A stretch of 64,000 bases of DNA from Gymnorhina tibicen (taxonomy: Eukaryota; Chordata; Aves; Passeriformes; Artamidae): the NCBI GenBank assembly GCA_013399875.1, contig VXAZ01008170.1:62001-126000 (forward strand). Direction: 5' to 3'. A program made the position numbers and the translations under genes. Positions within the stretch are counted from its first letter, which is position 1. Each line of letters opens with the position of its first letter. Below are positions 1-13,457 of the stretch, in pieces. The notes under the pieces were generated by a model. That model was not told the DNA's origin. It searched no databases and worked only from the letters and a program-made list of their open reading frames with translations.

Positions 1-2216
1 ATGCAAAGCCTTCAGAAAGCTGATCTCTACCAAGTGATACTCTGGATCCTGGATTTTCCAGCCCCAGATCCTTGAGTCAGTGCAAGTCTCAAGCAATTTG
101 AACATCCAGTCAGAGCACTGACAGAAGGCCACATTCTAGGGCAGTACTTGCCATCTTACAGTTCCACTTTCAGAGACCCCAGCCTAGCAGGGACCCAAGA
201 CATGCCACATGCCATAGGCATTATTATGAGCTCCTGTGAGTCTGGCAGCAGTAGGTTTGACCATGTCCATTTGCGTGCCTTGCTGCCTGCCCAAAATGAC
301 CCATCTTCACCACAGCTGGTACTGTGCACGTGTGTGTGTCCCCACTGCTTCCGCTCCACATTCGGCATTTGGACTTCAAGTGACTGTCAGCAGCTCCAGT
401 CTGCCGGCACCATGGGTCTACCTCTGGAAAAGGCATGGAAGGAGGCCATGGGAGATGGTAACAGCACATGACCAAAGCTGGTAGAGCATTTTTTATGTCA
501 CAACTCATCCCATGGCTCCCTTAAAAGCTGTCTTCAAACACAGAATGCCCCATCAGGTAAGTCTGCTGACCTCTGTTCACCAAATAATGCTTTGTTGTTT
601 TTTCTTTTCTTTCTAAAATGTGGCACTGATCTGTATGCTACACAGAATAAATCACCAGGGCAATTCTTTCACTGTAGTTGTAAAAACAAGTTTAACAACA
701 CTTGTATTTTGCTGTGATTAAACCTTCACACAGAGTTGCCATTCACAAATTTTAAATTACTTACAATATGCTGTGCACCTCAGTAATTATATTCTAAGTT
801 ATCAAGTTCACACCCACTCTCCTTTCGTAGCAAGCCACGTGTGCTTGAGAGAAATTACTTCTGAACATGGTTAATTTTAAAGTCTTCATTTTATACACTG
901 TATGTAATCAAACTTTTTATTAATCATTGCCAAGCAATCTGTCTCATTTAAAATGAGCATCTCAAAAAATGTAAAGGTCCATTAAGCTGTTAATTGTACA
1001 CTATAACTCTGAATTCTTGAAAAGTTATGCTGAATATTGTTTTCACAAATGCTTAATTCCATATTTAGCTAGTTCTACTGCCATAGTTACTGTATTGGTC
1101 AGGTATATGATAAGAAGTCAATATAGCCACATGAGCAAAATTCTCCTGTCTAAAAAGAGGGAAGAAAAAGAGCGGATTTAATTTCCACATCTCTTGTTTG
1201 AGTTTGATACAGGGAATTTCACTATATAGGTACAAAACACAAATCTGCTAATGTAGAAATATAAGTACACCCTAAAGGCAGAGTGTTTCTGCTACAGTAA
1301 TGGTTTAAGTGATTTGATAGCTCAAATTCATTGCAAGTAAACGTCGATTAGACTTGAAAATGAAAGTCAAGCAAGTGACATAGAAAATATTATATGCCAC
1401 TGGTTTTAAATTACTTATAATGGAGGTGAAAAAATACTTTAGGCTGTGAAAATAAAACTGAGATTACTCCAAAACACATAAACCACATATAAACATATCC
1501 AAAAAGATTGCTACCTCTTATAAATGGTTCTGAAACAGTTCAAATCCAGGTCTTTGTATGCAAAAAAACCCTCCAGCGAAACATTTAAATTGACTATTCC
1601 AAACTCAAGAAACTTTTTTTACATACTATCTAATTAACTAGACCTTACTTCATTTCATGAACTCTTGCCAAATAAAATTGTATTTCTTATCCTTAGAAGA
1701 CTTTATATCCATCTTTGTTTTTTGTTTGTAGTAACTTGAATCATATGATAATGGAAGTGGAGAAAGAAGAAAAGGATGAAGCACATACTAATTTCTCTAA
1801 AAGACTTGTAACTCAAAGCACAGTATTACATGAATGTTGACAGTTATTTTTCCTTTTTTCCCTTCCTATTCAATTTGCTGTGCATGCCTTCTCACAACAC
1901 TGAAAATGAAGTAATTAGCACTGGTAAGTATGAATTTATTACATCTTGTAGAAGATTATTTGTTAGGGGAATCTCTCTCCTCCAAGCCTCATGACCCTTC
2001 TACAGGAATATCTTCAGCCAGCTGGCTTTCCAGCATCTTATCATGGCCATAAAGTTTAAAAATGGCAGGGTACCTTTCCAGCAAGAATTTGTGGTCAATT
2101 CCTTTCCACTTGGGAAGGCCTGTGACAGCTTTGAATTGCCAAGCATGACTTCCTCATGTACAGCAACACACTTCAGTGCATTGTCCACATGGTACAGCCA
2201 CAACCAACAGCTCCTC

Positions 2217-2262
2217 AGTATTCTAGATTCCAGGTACTTCTTAGTATTCCAGATTCCAGCAC
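2217..2262. repeat. 26-bp imperfect tandem duplication
   Basis: The motif agtattctagattccagg is followed 26 bases later by agtattccagattccagc. It is a local duplication inside the presumed intron, and no function is apparent. Confidence 0.6.
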
Positions 2263-5200
2263 CAGATTTCAGGTTTAGCCCTGTCATTGATACTCACATG
2301 CTTACAGCTCTAACTTTCATGGGCCACAACCAGGCGGAAGGTTACCTTAGCTCTTTTTCACACAACTGAAAAAGAAATACTGGAAGAAATCAAAAGGACC
2401 CCAAATTTACCAAAGAAAACAACATGAGTATTTTGTTAAGTACAAACAGCTTTGAAATATATCAGCACTATCTTTCAAATTAAAATAGCTGTTAAGGGCT
2501 TGAGACTTCAGATTAAGAGAATTAAATTTCCAAAATTCAGTGGAGTGTGTGCTTATTTAATTAAAAGCAGACCGAATTTCATTTGCACTTCATTGTTAAG
2601 AATGCCACCTATAATATCACATTTTGACAGTGCAGCTTAACTCCAATTTATACTAAAAGCACACTTCATCAAACTCATTCGGAAGTTCATTAGAAAAGCT
2701 AAATGCCAGTACTATTTGCTATAGCAATCCCATCCCATTTAGATGTTTAAATAGGCAAACACAGTCAGATAAACTCACAGTAGCTTGTGAATGTTCTGTG
2801 GTTTTTCAGATGAAGTCTTCTGTATCTGAACTGCTACTGTGAGCTACATGATGTATCCTTGATTTTAAATTTTCACAGGTATGGCTCAAGGCATTGAAAA
2901 ACTAGCTTGCTTGTAGCTTTGCCTATAAAGTAAACTAGCTTATTTTATTTTCCTCTCAGAAATGAAGCAGCATATTATACTCATCACAGGGTTACATCCT
3001 GCTCAGCAAGGACTTCTCACTGACTGACAGAATGTTACCCTTGTATACTGCCTTCAGACAATGCATGTGTAAGGTTGGCACTAAACTTTCCCCCACCCAA
3101 AGGAGAGAGAAGGAGACTTAAGACAAGCAAGAGCATCCCATTTATTCTGACAGCCACTCAAGACAGCTGACAAGTGTTACTGGAATACTGGAGGCCTCCC
3201 TTCTTCATCTAAGTAATTTTGTCAGCCAAGTAGGAGGGAGGAGAGGCACAGCTCCTACCTATTTTGGTTCAGGCAAGTCTGGTTAGCTGAACTATACCAT
3301 GGTTGTTTAGGTTTCTTCCTTGGCTGAGGTAACCTCTTGCTGACAGATTTACAAACTCAGTCTAGTTCTGCAACACACTGAGCTCATCACAATCACAGGC
3401 AGTTTGTGCTGGAGTCATGGACAATAATCCAGAAATTACCTGCTTGTAGCACACTCTTTACATAGGAGGAGCATGACCAAGAAAAGTTAGAAGGTCTATT
3501 TTAATCTAGGCTCAGTCACTGCCTTCATATACTGTCTCAGCCACAACACGTCAGAGGTCTGTACAGTTTCTCATTCCAGTTTCAAAGCATGGTAACACCC
3601 AAGTTTCTAACAAGGCAGGCTGTAACAATGGTTATTGCAAATGTGTCATTACATGACTGCAGATAAAAATCAAATGATCAAAACTGTCCATAAATACTGT
3701 TTGCAGGGAAGGAACCATTCCTCAAGTATGTTAGTGAAACATTATACTGTGTATAGGATATTGATGGAGTTCACATTAAGTATTTTGGTATAAAGTTTTA
3801 CATATGTGGTGGGCTGTTTGGTCCTTGGAAGGCCAGACAGGCACTTTCCAGTAAGCTCGTACATGGGGACTTTATGGGTAGGAGTGTATTGGTGTGGGAC
3901 TAAAGGCTTTCCAGCCCTGCAAGGTGAGCAAGGCAGCTACTGTCTAACAGAACGCTTTGGATTCTCATTTTCACATTCCACAGGAAGACAGATCTGTGTG
4001 AAATAAAATAACCTTAAGCTTTTATGAATTTACAGCAAGACTGAAGGCATCTTGAGACAAGCTCTTACTTAGAAGGCAGATATCCTTCTCCTGCTGCAAG
4101 TTAGCTGGACAATCATTGAACTGGAAGTTTCACACCCAGCTCACCAGATATTTGGGCTCTTAAAAGAAGACCGAATCGGACAATATACAATACTTTGGCA
4201 TGAGGATTTTGGAACCAACAGGTCAGTGACATTTTTTTAGCAGGGAAAAAGTAACTAGGATTGTGCCTCACACCTCTGCTGCAGAGTGCCTCCCTTGTTA
4301 GCACAGAAGCTACCAGCCTCAGCCTTATATTCTAGAGGTCAGTTTTAGTATTGTTCATATCTTTGGTCTTTTTGTGGTTTTGTGTTTGTTTTTTCTTCCT
4401 TCAAAGCAACATTGTTTTCATACATAATTTACTCACAAGTCAGAAATATCCGGTCTGTGTCCATTGACAGATTTTGCAAGAAGTGTTCCATGTGTCTAAA
4501 ACCCCCTTTTTATCACATGACAGGTATTTGCAAAAAAGTATTGAAATTTTAAAGACCTTTAAAAAGGCAAAACCAGACAAACTAAAACAAATGGTAAGTG
4601 GATGGCTGAGAAAAGCCTGAATGTTGAAAAGCTCTTTTGAGAACCACTGCCTGTGATCACTGGATTCATTACAAGCCTAGGGACTCTCCATAAAATCCAA
4701 AGTACATACATCATACTCCTCTAAACAGTCTCACCACCCAAAAGCTTGCAATAAATTCTAAATTATTTGCAACACGTTATTGAGCTGGCACTCAGTAATA
4801 TCAATGATGCAATTTTCTTCCGCCTTGACCAAACACACTAATAAAATCTAGCAAATTAAACCTGGATTCACTAGGTGTTATTAACCTTAATATAAAGGAG
4901 ACAGTTCTGTTAAAAGTCTTGCTTCATTTATCTTTCATATTCCTGTATCTTACCATGACTTGTGCTGCTTCTTAAAAGCAGCCTTTAATTTCAAGGACAC
5001 CATCTTTGCTTACAAACTTCAAATTAGAAATAAAGTTTAAAACAGGTAAGAAACTTGAATCAATGGAATCAGCAGAGAAACAACAGAAAGAATAATGAAA
5101 ATTAGAAGGAAATCACTAATATTGCTAGCATGTGCACACTACCAAGGTCTATCTGAGTTTTAGGTACTTACTTGATATCATTTCAAATTACCAATTAAAA

Positions 5201-5737
5201 TTAGAGCATTTAGCTTCAAAGAACTAAATGCATAAAGTGATCAAGTTTAATCAAATCATTTTCTCTCCTTTAAGTGATTGTGGTGTCCCTAAACAAAAAC
5301 TCTGGACAAAATCTCATAATCTTTCTTTTTTGCTCCATTCTTTTAAGTATCAGCCAGTGTATGGACCATACTATCACTTTCAGCCTAGCATGAAATTTCT
5401 TAAAAACAAGCAAGAAAGATCACGTTCCAGCAAATTTATTACATTCTAGAAGAAATCCCAGAAAGGTGTGCTTTCTTTCTCTCTGGAAATCTGTTGTGCC
5501 TGCAGATTTCCTCTGTTTGAAATGCTCGTGCCATTTCCTTAGCTTTACAATACTTTTGGCCTTCTCATAGCACCCAGAACACTTGATGAGGTCACAGCAC
5601 CATGTTAAGAATCTTTTATTCTGTCTCAGCTACCAAACCCTCAATTGCCAGACTGCAGGACTTAATTCAACAACCCCATTCTATTTTGGTCACACACTTC
5701 AGAAAGATGAAGGTAATTCAGATCAAGCCCACAGAGA

Positions 5738-5761
5738 GGGTCAGGGAGATTGGGGTGGGGG
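5738..5761 (+). other. potential G-quadruplex motif
   Basis: Four G runs (GGG, GGG, GGGG, GGGGG) are separated by loops of 3, 5 and 1 bases, which fits the canonical G3+N1-7 rule. It lies on the strand opposite to MOCOS, deep in the presumed intron 3. Folding is not shown by sequence alone. Confidence 0.5.
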
Positions 5762-6536
5762 ATGAAGAATGCATTTTGGAAACAGTATCTAGAGGAGCGT
5801 TTCTTTTTCAGCCTATGGAAACAGGTCTCCTTTACTTAAATGCATCGGAAGGGGATAATAGCAGAACAGACCACAAAAGCCTATAAGAAACAGAAAATTT
5901 TTGTGTAGGAACAAAAGGACATTGGTTTCTTAAGACTCAGTGGAAGAGGGAGTTTTCTATTCCTTCCAATGGGGAAAGATCATCGACAGTAGATGGAAAG
6001 TACTCTATAATGCTGGAGATGAAACACAAAAACCAGAAGGTCATGTGCTTTCCCTTGAACCGTATCAGCTGGGATATGTTTCTGACCTGGCTGTCCTGCA
6101 ACCTGGCACCCTAAAACACTTACTGGGCACACACACACTCATTTCATCCCTGTCTAGGTTAAGATGGCTGGGTTACACCACCACAACATCACCCCTTGCC
6201 AGTCACTGCCCATCCTTCTGCATTCTCCCTTCTCAGCTTCTTCTCCTGCTGCAGTGCTCCGCTGGCTCTGCTCCCTGTAGTGTTTAACACATCTCCTGGG
6301 CAGCCTGGAAGCCATGCAGCTGCCTGCTTTTTGCCACAGAAAAGTTTTCATCAGGGCAGCCATGACCTCAGTAACAGGCCGTTATATTTTAATGAACACA
6401 GCTAGCTGGCACCTGCCTGCGGCCAAGTGCAGTCTCAGTGCTGAGGGGAGGAAAAAAAGACAACTGCTAAGAGAAATGGGATTTTAACTGAGCATTTCAG
6501 CAAGACAGCAGGTTGCAGAGGGCAGCAAAATAAATT

Positions 6537-6571
6537 AAAAAAACAAACAAAAACAAACAAACAAACAAACC
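6537..6571. repeat. (CAAA)n microsatellite
   Basis: A tract of about 35 bases made of CAAA units preceded by A-rich sequence. It is ordinary simple sequence. Confidence 0.85.
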
Positions 6572-8028
6572 TCCAACAGTTTTAGAACTACAGCATCTAG
6601 CATGGCTGCTGTAAACAACCTGCTCATTAGAGGAACAGAGCTGAAGGCTTGTGCCATCATTTGACAAAGTAAATGTGTTTGCTCTGTCTATAAGAAGACC
6701 AGATGAGCTACAGATAGTCTGGAACAATGAACAGAGAAAAGTGGCATTATAACAGATGAGAAGGCAGCCACAGTTACACTTGATGTAACAGGGACAGAAG
6801 ATAATTCTAAGGTTACATCACAAATGAGAGTAAAAAGAAATGCAATTAAATCACTCAAACACTGCAGAGGCACCTGTCCCAAAGTTACTACTACTTGCAC
6901 ATCATATCTGCTTCTGGAGAAAAAAATGGCAGAAGATACTGAATACATTACTATATTCAGATTAGAAGTTCTCCAGTAGTTAAAATATATATATTCAAAA
7001 TTCAAATAATAAGTCATGAACCAGTTAGCCCCCATTCATAATGATAAAAACATAAGCAACACTAATAGCTACTCACTTAGGTGGACTTTATAATAAAACT
7101 ACTTCAGTAGATATCAGTGTTTGAAGTATTAAAAATCCTGATCCCTAAGGATCATGCAATGCAGGCAACAAAACCAGTACCAAAATGCAGAGAGAACAAA
7201 ACAATAAGTAGAATCAGAACTGGCAGTCAAGAATTTTGGATGGGAGCAAAAAGACTCATAGTGCAAATGATGACTGTTTAAGGACTCAAATCTGCTGGTT
7301 AAAAGTGCAGCAAGGTGGGGCTCAGATAGAAAATAAAGTATGAGTGCAAAAATCTCTGTCTTGCAGCAGAAATGACACCAGAAATTTCAGATTCATTGAG
7401 ACACAGATGCCACCATGGAAGCCCTTGGGAATGCTTTAGTGTGTCTTCAACAGCTTAATTATAACAATAAATTAAATACTCATATTACTTTACAAGTGAA
7501 ATGAATAAGATTCAAAATGGAGCTCAATACTGGGTTTGCTAACTTCACAGAAAGATTATTGGAGACTATTTTAAAAGGGACAGTAATAAATTATCTCTGT
7601 GTTTCTAAAAAGTAGATGAACTAGTATTTCCCAAAGTTATGATTTTAAATATGAAGTAAGGTATGAACAGCACAGGTTAAACTTTTGTCAGTCATGCACT
7701 TCTTCCTGCAGGATCATTGAGTCAGTTTCAGATGGTGCAAAACAGAAAGTTTCCATAGACTCCAAAAAAATCAGACATGAAAAAAATATCAGCTGAATTT
7801 TGAACACACATAACTGAAGGTGGCTTTCAAAATTTCTTGACTTCATTCAGATGGAGCACCTGCTACATAACTTGTGCTGAGAAACAGAAGTGCACTGAAG
7901 CCAAAACAAAGTTGTCAAGCACAACAGGTGCACACAGGGGATGGCAGAAATTATGTTTGTGCTAAATATTTGGTCTTCCAAAAGCCTTACTTAAAATACA
8001 AATAATCATGTAAGCCAGAATGAAGTTG

Positions 8029-8269
8029 TCAGGCTCCCCTGGAGTTGGCAAAGGAACTGCTGGTGTTCCCAACAGCTAGGCAGGACAATGTTACTGCTCC
8101 CTGAACATCCAAGGCAACAGAAACGTCACCAGAAACGACATCCACTGGTGTCTCACAGTGTTGCTTCTTAGGAAAAGCAGATGCAAACCCAGAAGAGGGA
8201 AGAACACTACATTTTTTCAATAAGTATTGTACAGCCTTAGGAGGAGGAAAAAAAGCTTCCACATAAATC
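8029..8269 (-). other. candidate alternative 3' exon in MOCOS intron 3 (speculative)
   Basis: On the minus strand a good splice acceptor (pyrimidine tract ending cttttgcag) precedes an 80-codon open frame that ends in TGA. The frame starts with a single base that would complete the split Arg codon left by MOCOS exon 3 (AG plus G), so splicing exon 3 to this block keeps the reading frame. The peptide (beginning IYVEAFFPPPKAVQYLLKK) does not resemble the normal MOCOS continuation and I recognise no domain. No AATAAA is visible in the roughly 100 bases after the stop. Phase agreement alone has a one-in-three chance, so this may be accidental. Confidence 0.15.
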
Positions 8270-11200
8270 CTGCAAAAGACAGAGACAGAGAGAATGGGAA
8301 AAAGGAATTTGCATTGGAGAAATTTCACTATTCTTATCAATGTGTTTTGTTCCAGTTGGACTATCTCATTCATCAGCTCATGTGCCCTTTCACAGACTGC
8401 CCCATGGGCACAGAGGCCACTGGGTCCCTGCCAAAAAGCAGCTGAGGAGGCATCAAGGCTGCATGCATTTAAATGTGAACTAAACCGGTGGCCTGAATCC
8501 AAGTAAGCCTGTACCACTCTCCCTACTCCGAATGTTATCCAGAGAGCAATGGCACAGAAAGATCATTTTTAAACTTAGTCTCCATAGCTTCTTTGTCACA
8601 GCCATATTATAAAAGCAGAGTCCTGTGGGGGGGTTTTCTGAATCAGGAAGAAAAAAAGTAAAGGTTGTATCCAGTGTTTTTCAGATGTCTATGCAAAACA
8701 TTCTAGCCACCCAGACTAATAAAACTCAGAATTTCCCAGAAGCATTTCATCCTTTTTGTTCATAAACAGCAATCTTGACCTCCAGCTCTTAATTCATTGT
8801 ACTGAAGTATTTATTTCTTTCAATAAATGAAGCATTCCAGATTTGACTCTCTTTGCAACAAAGATTAGTTAGACAGTATGACAGTGCATGTACCAGTTTT
8901 ATTTACTACTTTCCATACAAACTGTGAAAGTATAAAGCTGACTACCAGAAGAGTAACAGAAGGTATTAGCAAATGCCTTCATAAAACTTCAGCTTATCAA
9001 GTTAATGATTAATTAATTTATTAAAATAGAGATGAAAGTCCAGGAGCAAAGTTCCAAAGTAAACCAGACTGATTTTACTTCTTCTTAAACCAGTCTCCTA
9101 ACTCAGTCAAAAATGACAGTACCTGTTACCCCGACCAGAAGCTTTTACTACCTTGCATAGAACTGCAAAGAGTAAACCCACCAAAAGCAATGGATTGACT
9201 CATAGAACCAACTGTTTATAAAATGGAGTCCTTTGCACAAAAGGCTAGGTGTGGCTGAGGAAAAAACAAGGATCATCTGCACCAAAGACCCTGCTGTGTT
9301 GTCACTCAGCACATGACAGAGCCCACAGTGGGGTTATCAGCCACTCATTGTGGGCACACTGGGATTGTTTAATTGCATGCCTAAATAATGTCATGAACCA
9401 CGAGGAAAAAGATCACCCCTCTTGTCTAAGCTCTTCCAAAAAACCTATCCATTATTCATAATTATCTTCTAATTCCACTCTCATTTGCCATGTACAGAGT
9501 CACTGCAGTGAGCACAGTGACCTTTTGCTGGACTTCATTGACTGTGGTATTTCACAGTTGCCCCACTGAGCAGTGGGATCAGAAAAGCAGTGTTTGCAAA
9601 TGGTGTTCTAAAACAAACATGAAAAGGGGTTGAACCACCCTAGACTGGAAACAAGGTTTTCAGGTTGATAGGTGCCATTAAGGAGGGCAGGATGCAGTGC
9701 TCAGATGTCACTCATCCATACGGTCTCCCGTCAATGACCTTTGCAAAGGACAAATCAATACTAAGCAGATACTGTATCTACTACTTCTTACTGTGTAGGA
9801 AAGGTCAACCCATTTTCATGTATGTATCAGTTCCAACATTTCTGTTTTCAGACAGGGAACTCCTTAAACCCAGGAATTAAGAAAAAATCCCTATCTTGCA
9901 TGTAACACCATTTCGAAACGTTTTAACTTAAAAAAAAAGACTCGGAATGGAAACTTCTTTCATAAGCAAGGTATGATGCTTGCAGAAGGAATGTAAAGTT
10001 CTACCTTGCTATCATGAAATGTTCTCTAAAAATACAATGCAAATGAGATTATAAACAGCATTTATGAGACTGCTTCCTTAGCATAATCTGGTACCACCTG
10101 TGTGTTTTACCACAGCAACAAATATCTTTTTAAAACACTAAGCCATTTACAGTCATTTTGTGCATGCTTGCTGCACCTGTTTTTGTTTGTATGCACTGGC
10201 CACAGAGATTATTCTCCTCTTATAGTTCACTTAGATGGAATATTTTGAGAGAAGACTTTACAAAAATACATGCTTTGGTTCTATATTTTAACTTGATCCC
10301 ATTTAGCTCAGTGCTCAATCCTTTTAGCTGCAGCGAGAAAATTCTGTAATACACATATTGCCACATCTAGGAGATGCTTGGTACCGAAATCATAACTGAA
10401 ATTTCTGGCCTTTTTTAAAATATGTATTTGAACTCCCAAAGTATGATTCAGTTTAACACTTCATAGTACCTCAAAGTTCAAGGATGAATATAAAAACTCT
10501 ATTACAACAACGCTGTGTTTAAATGAAAAAGTATCCTGTTGTACATCTTAAACACACCACAAACTTCAAACAACACTTAAACTTCAGTCTGGTTCTGGTT
10601 AGAAGACACTGCTGCACTATTTGATGTGGCAAGTGCAAGATCCACAAGGACAATGTTTTAAAATATTCAGAAATCTAGTATTTTAAATGTTTGCATATGG
10701 GAAAAGGGTTATTTAATACTCAGTGTAATGAATTTCTGAGTTACATTAACTGCAGCATCATAAGGAGATACTGTACTCCTGCTCTCTAGCTATGTGGAAG
10801 TGGAGTAATGGCACTGCCATACATCCGTAAGTAAAGTCATAAAAAGGATCTATAATCTTTTGATGCATACATTTAATACATTTCAGTAAGGTTTATTACA
10901 TTTCTTGCTTCCTCTTCTCAGCATCACTTATGGTTAATTTTGAGATATGCACAATGTTAAAAATCACCCAGCAGTCCATGCTAAGAAATGAGAAGCAATG
11001 ATTTTAAGCATAAAATAGTTATTTCTAATCTTATTGCACTTGAGTTGGTCAAGAGGTAAAGAATCTTATTATAATTCTGTAAATCAGAGAAAACATCCAC
11101 TGACTCAATTATTTAATTATTTATGTTATTCTCTTGCAAAGCCACATTGTAAGAGTGGTTTCTCTCTCTGTCCAGCAGATATGAAACCAAATCATTCAGC

Positions 11201-12735
11201 TTTGTACAGTGTACACTGCCAGATTAGGAAAGTCTATTCTGATGCCGCTACCACCGATACCAGCACTGAATATAAATCTGAAATTAAACTTTGTGTTAAT
11301 TTTTAATTAGTTGATTGTACCATCACATAGGAAAGTCAAATTTAAAAAATAATTAAAAAAATAAAATAGCATTGTCTTGGAGTCAAAGACTGAAAAAAAA
11401 CTCCTATACTTCTGACTGCAGCCATGTGCCAAAAGCCACATAACAAGCCAGAAATTCATTTTAAGATTTCTAAAATTACCTGCTGAATAATTTTTTTACT
11501 CAGGAAATCCAATCTATGCACTGTGATGCAGGACAGAGGTGCCTGTCTCCCTGTCTTGTCATACTGCTTATTTTGATTAGCTGCAATGGCATAGAAGTAT
11601 AGATTTTTAATATACTTTTATTGCATTTTAGATACCTGACTTATTGACAGTAGGTTTGGGGCGTTTTCTTCCTGAATTTTTATGACTATGCCTTTTTGAC
11701 AGCTATGCTTTTTAAATTTTTATTGGACTTAAAAATGGCTGAATTTCTTTAGGGACAGATGACAAATTCTATCACGAGTGATACCAAAAATGTTCATTTA
11801 GATGCAGAGGGCATTTTTAAAAAAATGAAAACAAAACACACCAAAACCCCCTCAATACTAACACTGGTATGTTCTTGTCATCTCCCATTCTGCCCTTAAA
11901 AAAGTCTCAAGCTTTTTTAAAGCAGGATCCAAAATAAAACAAGCTGAAGATGTAAGCTCTTTTAAAGTAATCTAGGTTTTTACACAGTGAAAGTCTACTT
12001 CCTTACTCCCTAACAACACAGAACACACAGTACAATAGTAATTATTCTAAAAACAGTTATACTTCCTACTGTGCCTTCATAAGCACAACTGTGAAACAGC
12101 AACATTGCAACAGCACTGAGAGTAAATGGAAATCAGAATGCTAATTCTGCATGGGAGCACACAGCTCTGCTCAAAAGCCTCTGCAGGCTGTGAGTATTGC
12201 TGTAACTGGCTATAAGTGCCTGCTTTTGAAGACATCTATTCCTCATGGGTAGTCTCTTTCATTTCATTTGGCCATACATTAATAGGTTGTCATCCTGCAC
12301 AGTATTAAGAGAGGGTTGTGGCAGAAGCAAAAAGAATATACTTTTTTCCAGAAAGCTGGTGATGGGAAGGGGGAACCAGGTTATAGTGAGCAGCAGCATC
12401 CAACTAGAAATCTTGCATTTTTTACACTCTCATAAAAACAGCCAGAGAAAATGCAGCAGAAAGGAATAAAACAGATTTTCTTCATAACAACTATGAACAA
12501 TACAACGCTATTGATCTGAATTCTGTGATGTTTTTTTGAGAAACATTTACTTTCAAGGAAGAAGATAAAATAAGAGGAATCCATGACATTTTTTACTTGC
12601 ATTAAGAGTGTCATTAAAAGCAGGCAAATAAACTCAAAGCATCCATATTCTGCGATAAAGACGTATTTTATAAAATAGCAAGAGTTTTCTGGAACAAATC
12701 CCTAAAACCAACAACCAAGTGCCTAAGTTGTATAT

Positions 12736-12761
12736 TTTGTCATGATGTAAATCATGACAAA
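12736..12761. repeat. perfect 11-bp inverted repeat with 4-nt loop
   Basis: Arms tttgtcatgat and atcatgacaaa are separated by gtaa. It could form a short hairpin or be a pair of binding half-sites. It lies in presumed intron 3, about 630 bp downstream of exon 3 in the direction of transcription. Confidence 0.7.
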
Positions 12762-13390
12762 TCAATGGCAAGAAGTGTACCTTCACCACACTCCATCCCA
12801 AACTTTCAAAGGAATACTTTATGTAGAGAATCAGTTCATTTTCTTGCCCACACCCGGAAGCCCCAACAGTCAATTTTACCTTTTTTTTTTCCTTTCTACT
12901 CTCAAAAGTTATACTAAAACTGCTTTAAAAGGTATTTTATTACTCCAAGTAATAAGTAAGTACGTGCTGTACATATTCCCATAAGCTTTTTGTGAATTCT
13001 CACAAGCTATTATGCCCTATTTAATTTTATCTGAATTTTAACCACGTCCTTGCACCTAGTACTACCTTGCTATCTTACCACACCATCCAACTAATAATCA
13101 CTTCTGAAATTCCAAGGCCTATATCTTAATTAAAATTGTGGACTTGTATTACAGCACTAAATTAACTACAGGTCTTTGAGAACTGGGGCATCTGGGAGAA
13201 TTAGAACTGATATGATCCAATATTTGATTGTCCAAATACATTGTGTTTTAAAAGTGAGGTGTTTTCTTCAGGTATGACAGATGATCCTTAGAAAATGGCA
13301 TCACATCAAAGTCATCAAAACAGTACAGGCCTAACCAAAATGAAAACTATGAAGTGTATCGTACAACATCTGAAAAAAAGATTATTCTAC

Positions 13391-13457
13391 CTGTATCGAA
13401 CATGCTCGATTGTGTCATGTGTCAGCTTGCTGCTGATATTCTGACTATGAGGGTTGC
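13391..13457 (-). CDS. MOCOS: molybdenum cofactor sulfurase, coding exon 3
   Basis: This 67-nt minus-strand exon is bounded by an acceptor (cttatctcctag) and a donor (CAG|GTAGAA). After completing a split Gly codon it reads NPHSQNISSKLTHDTIEHVR, then Y and a split Arg codon. It matches from memory the vertebrate MOCOS segment after the YLDHAG region. NPHS is a conserved motif of the NifS-like class V aminotransferase fold. MOCOS is cytosolic. Its N-terminal PLP domain takes sulfur from L-cysteine, and the enzyme inserts it into the molybdenum cofactor of xanthine dehydrogenase and aldehyde oxidases. Entry phase 1 and exit phase 2 fit the 67-nt length exactly. The frame is intact with no stop, so a functional gene is likely. 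The catalytic lysine lies in a later exon outside the window. Confidence 0.95.

Larger units (their letters stand above)
1..13390 (-). other. MOCOS: MOCOS intron 3 (partial, runs off the left edge)
   Basis: This stretch follows the splice donor of MOCOS exon 3 on the minus strand. I looked for the next expected coding segment, which in the family carries the TAGSTAALKL-type motif and later the PLP lysine, and did not find it on the minus strand, so the intron appears to be longer than 13.3 kb. The DNA is AT-rich with no recognised TE copy. It holds a 26-bp tandem duplication (2217-2262), a G-quadruplex motif (5738-5761), a (CAAA)n tract (6537-6571), a candidate alternative exon (8029-8269) and a short perfect palindrome (12736-12761), each listed separately. 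Calling it an intron is an inference from the flanking exon. Confidence 0.8.
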
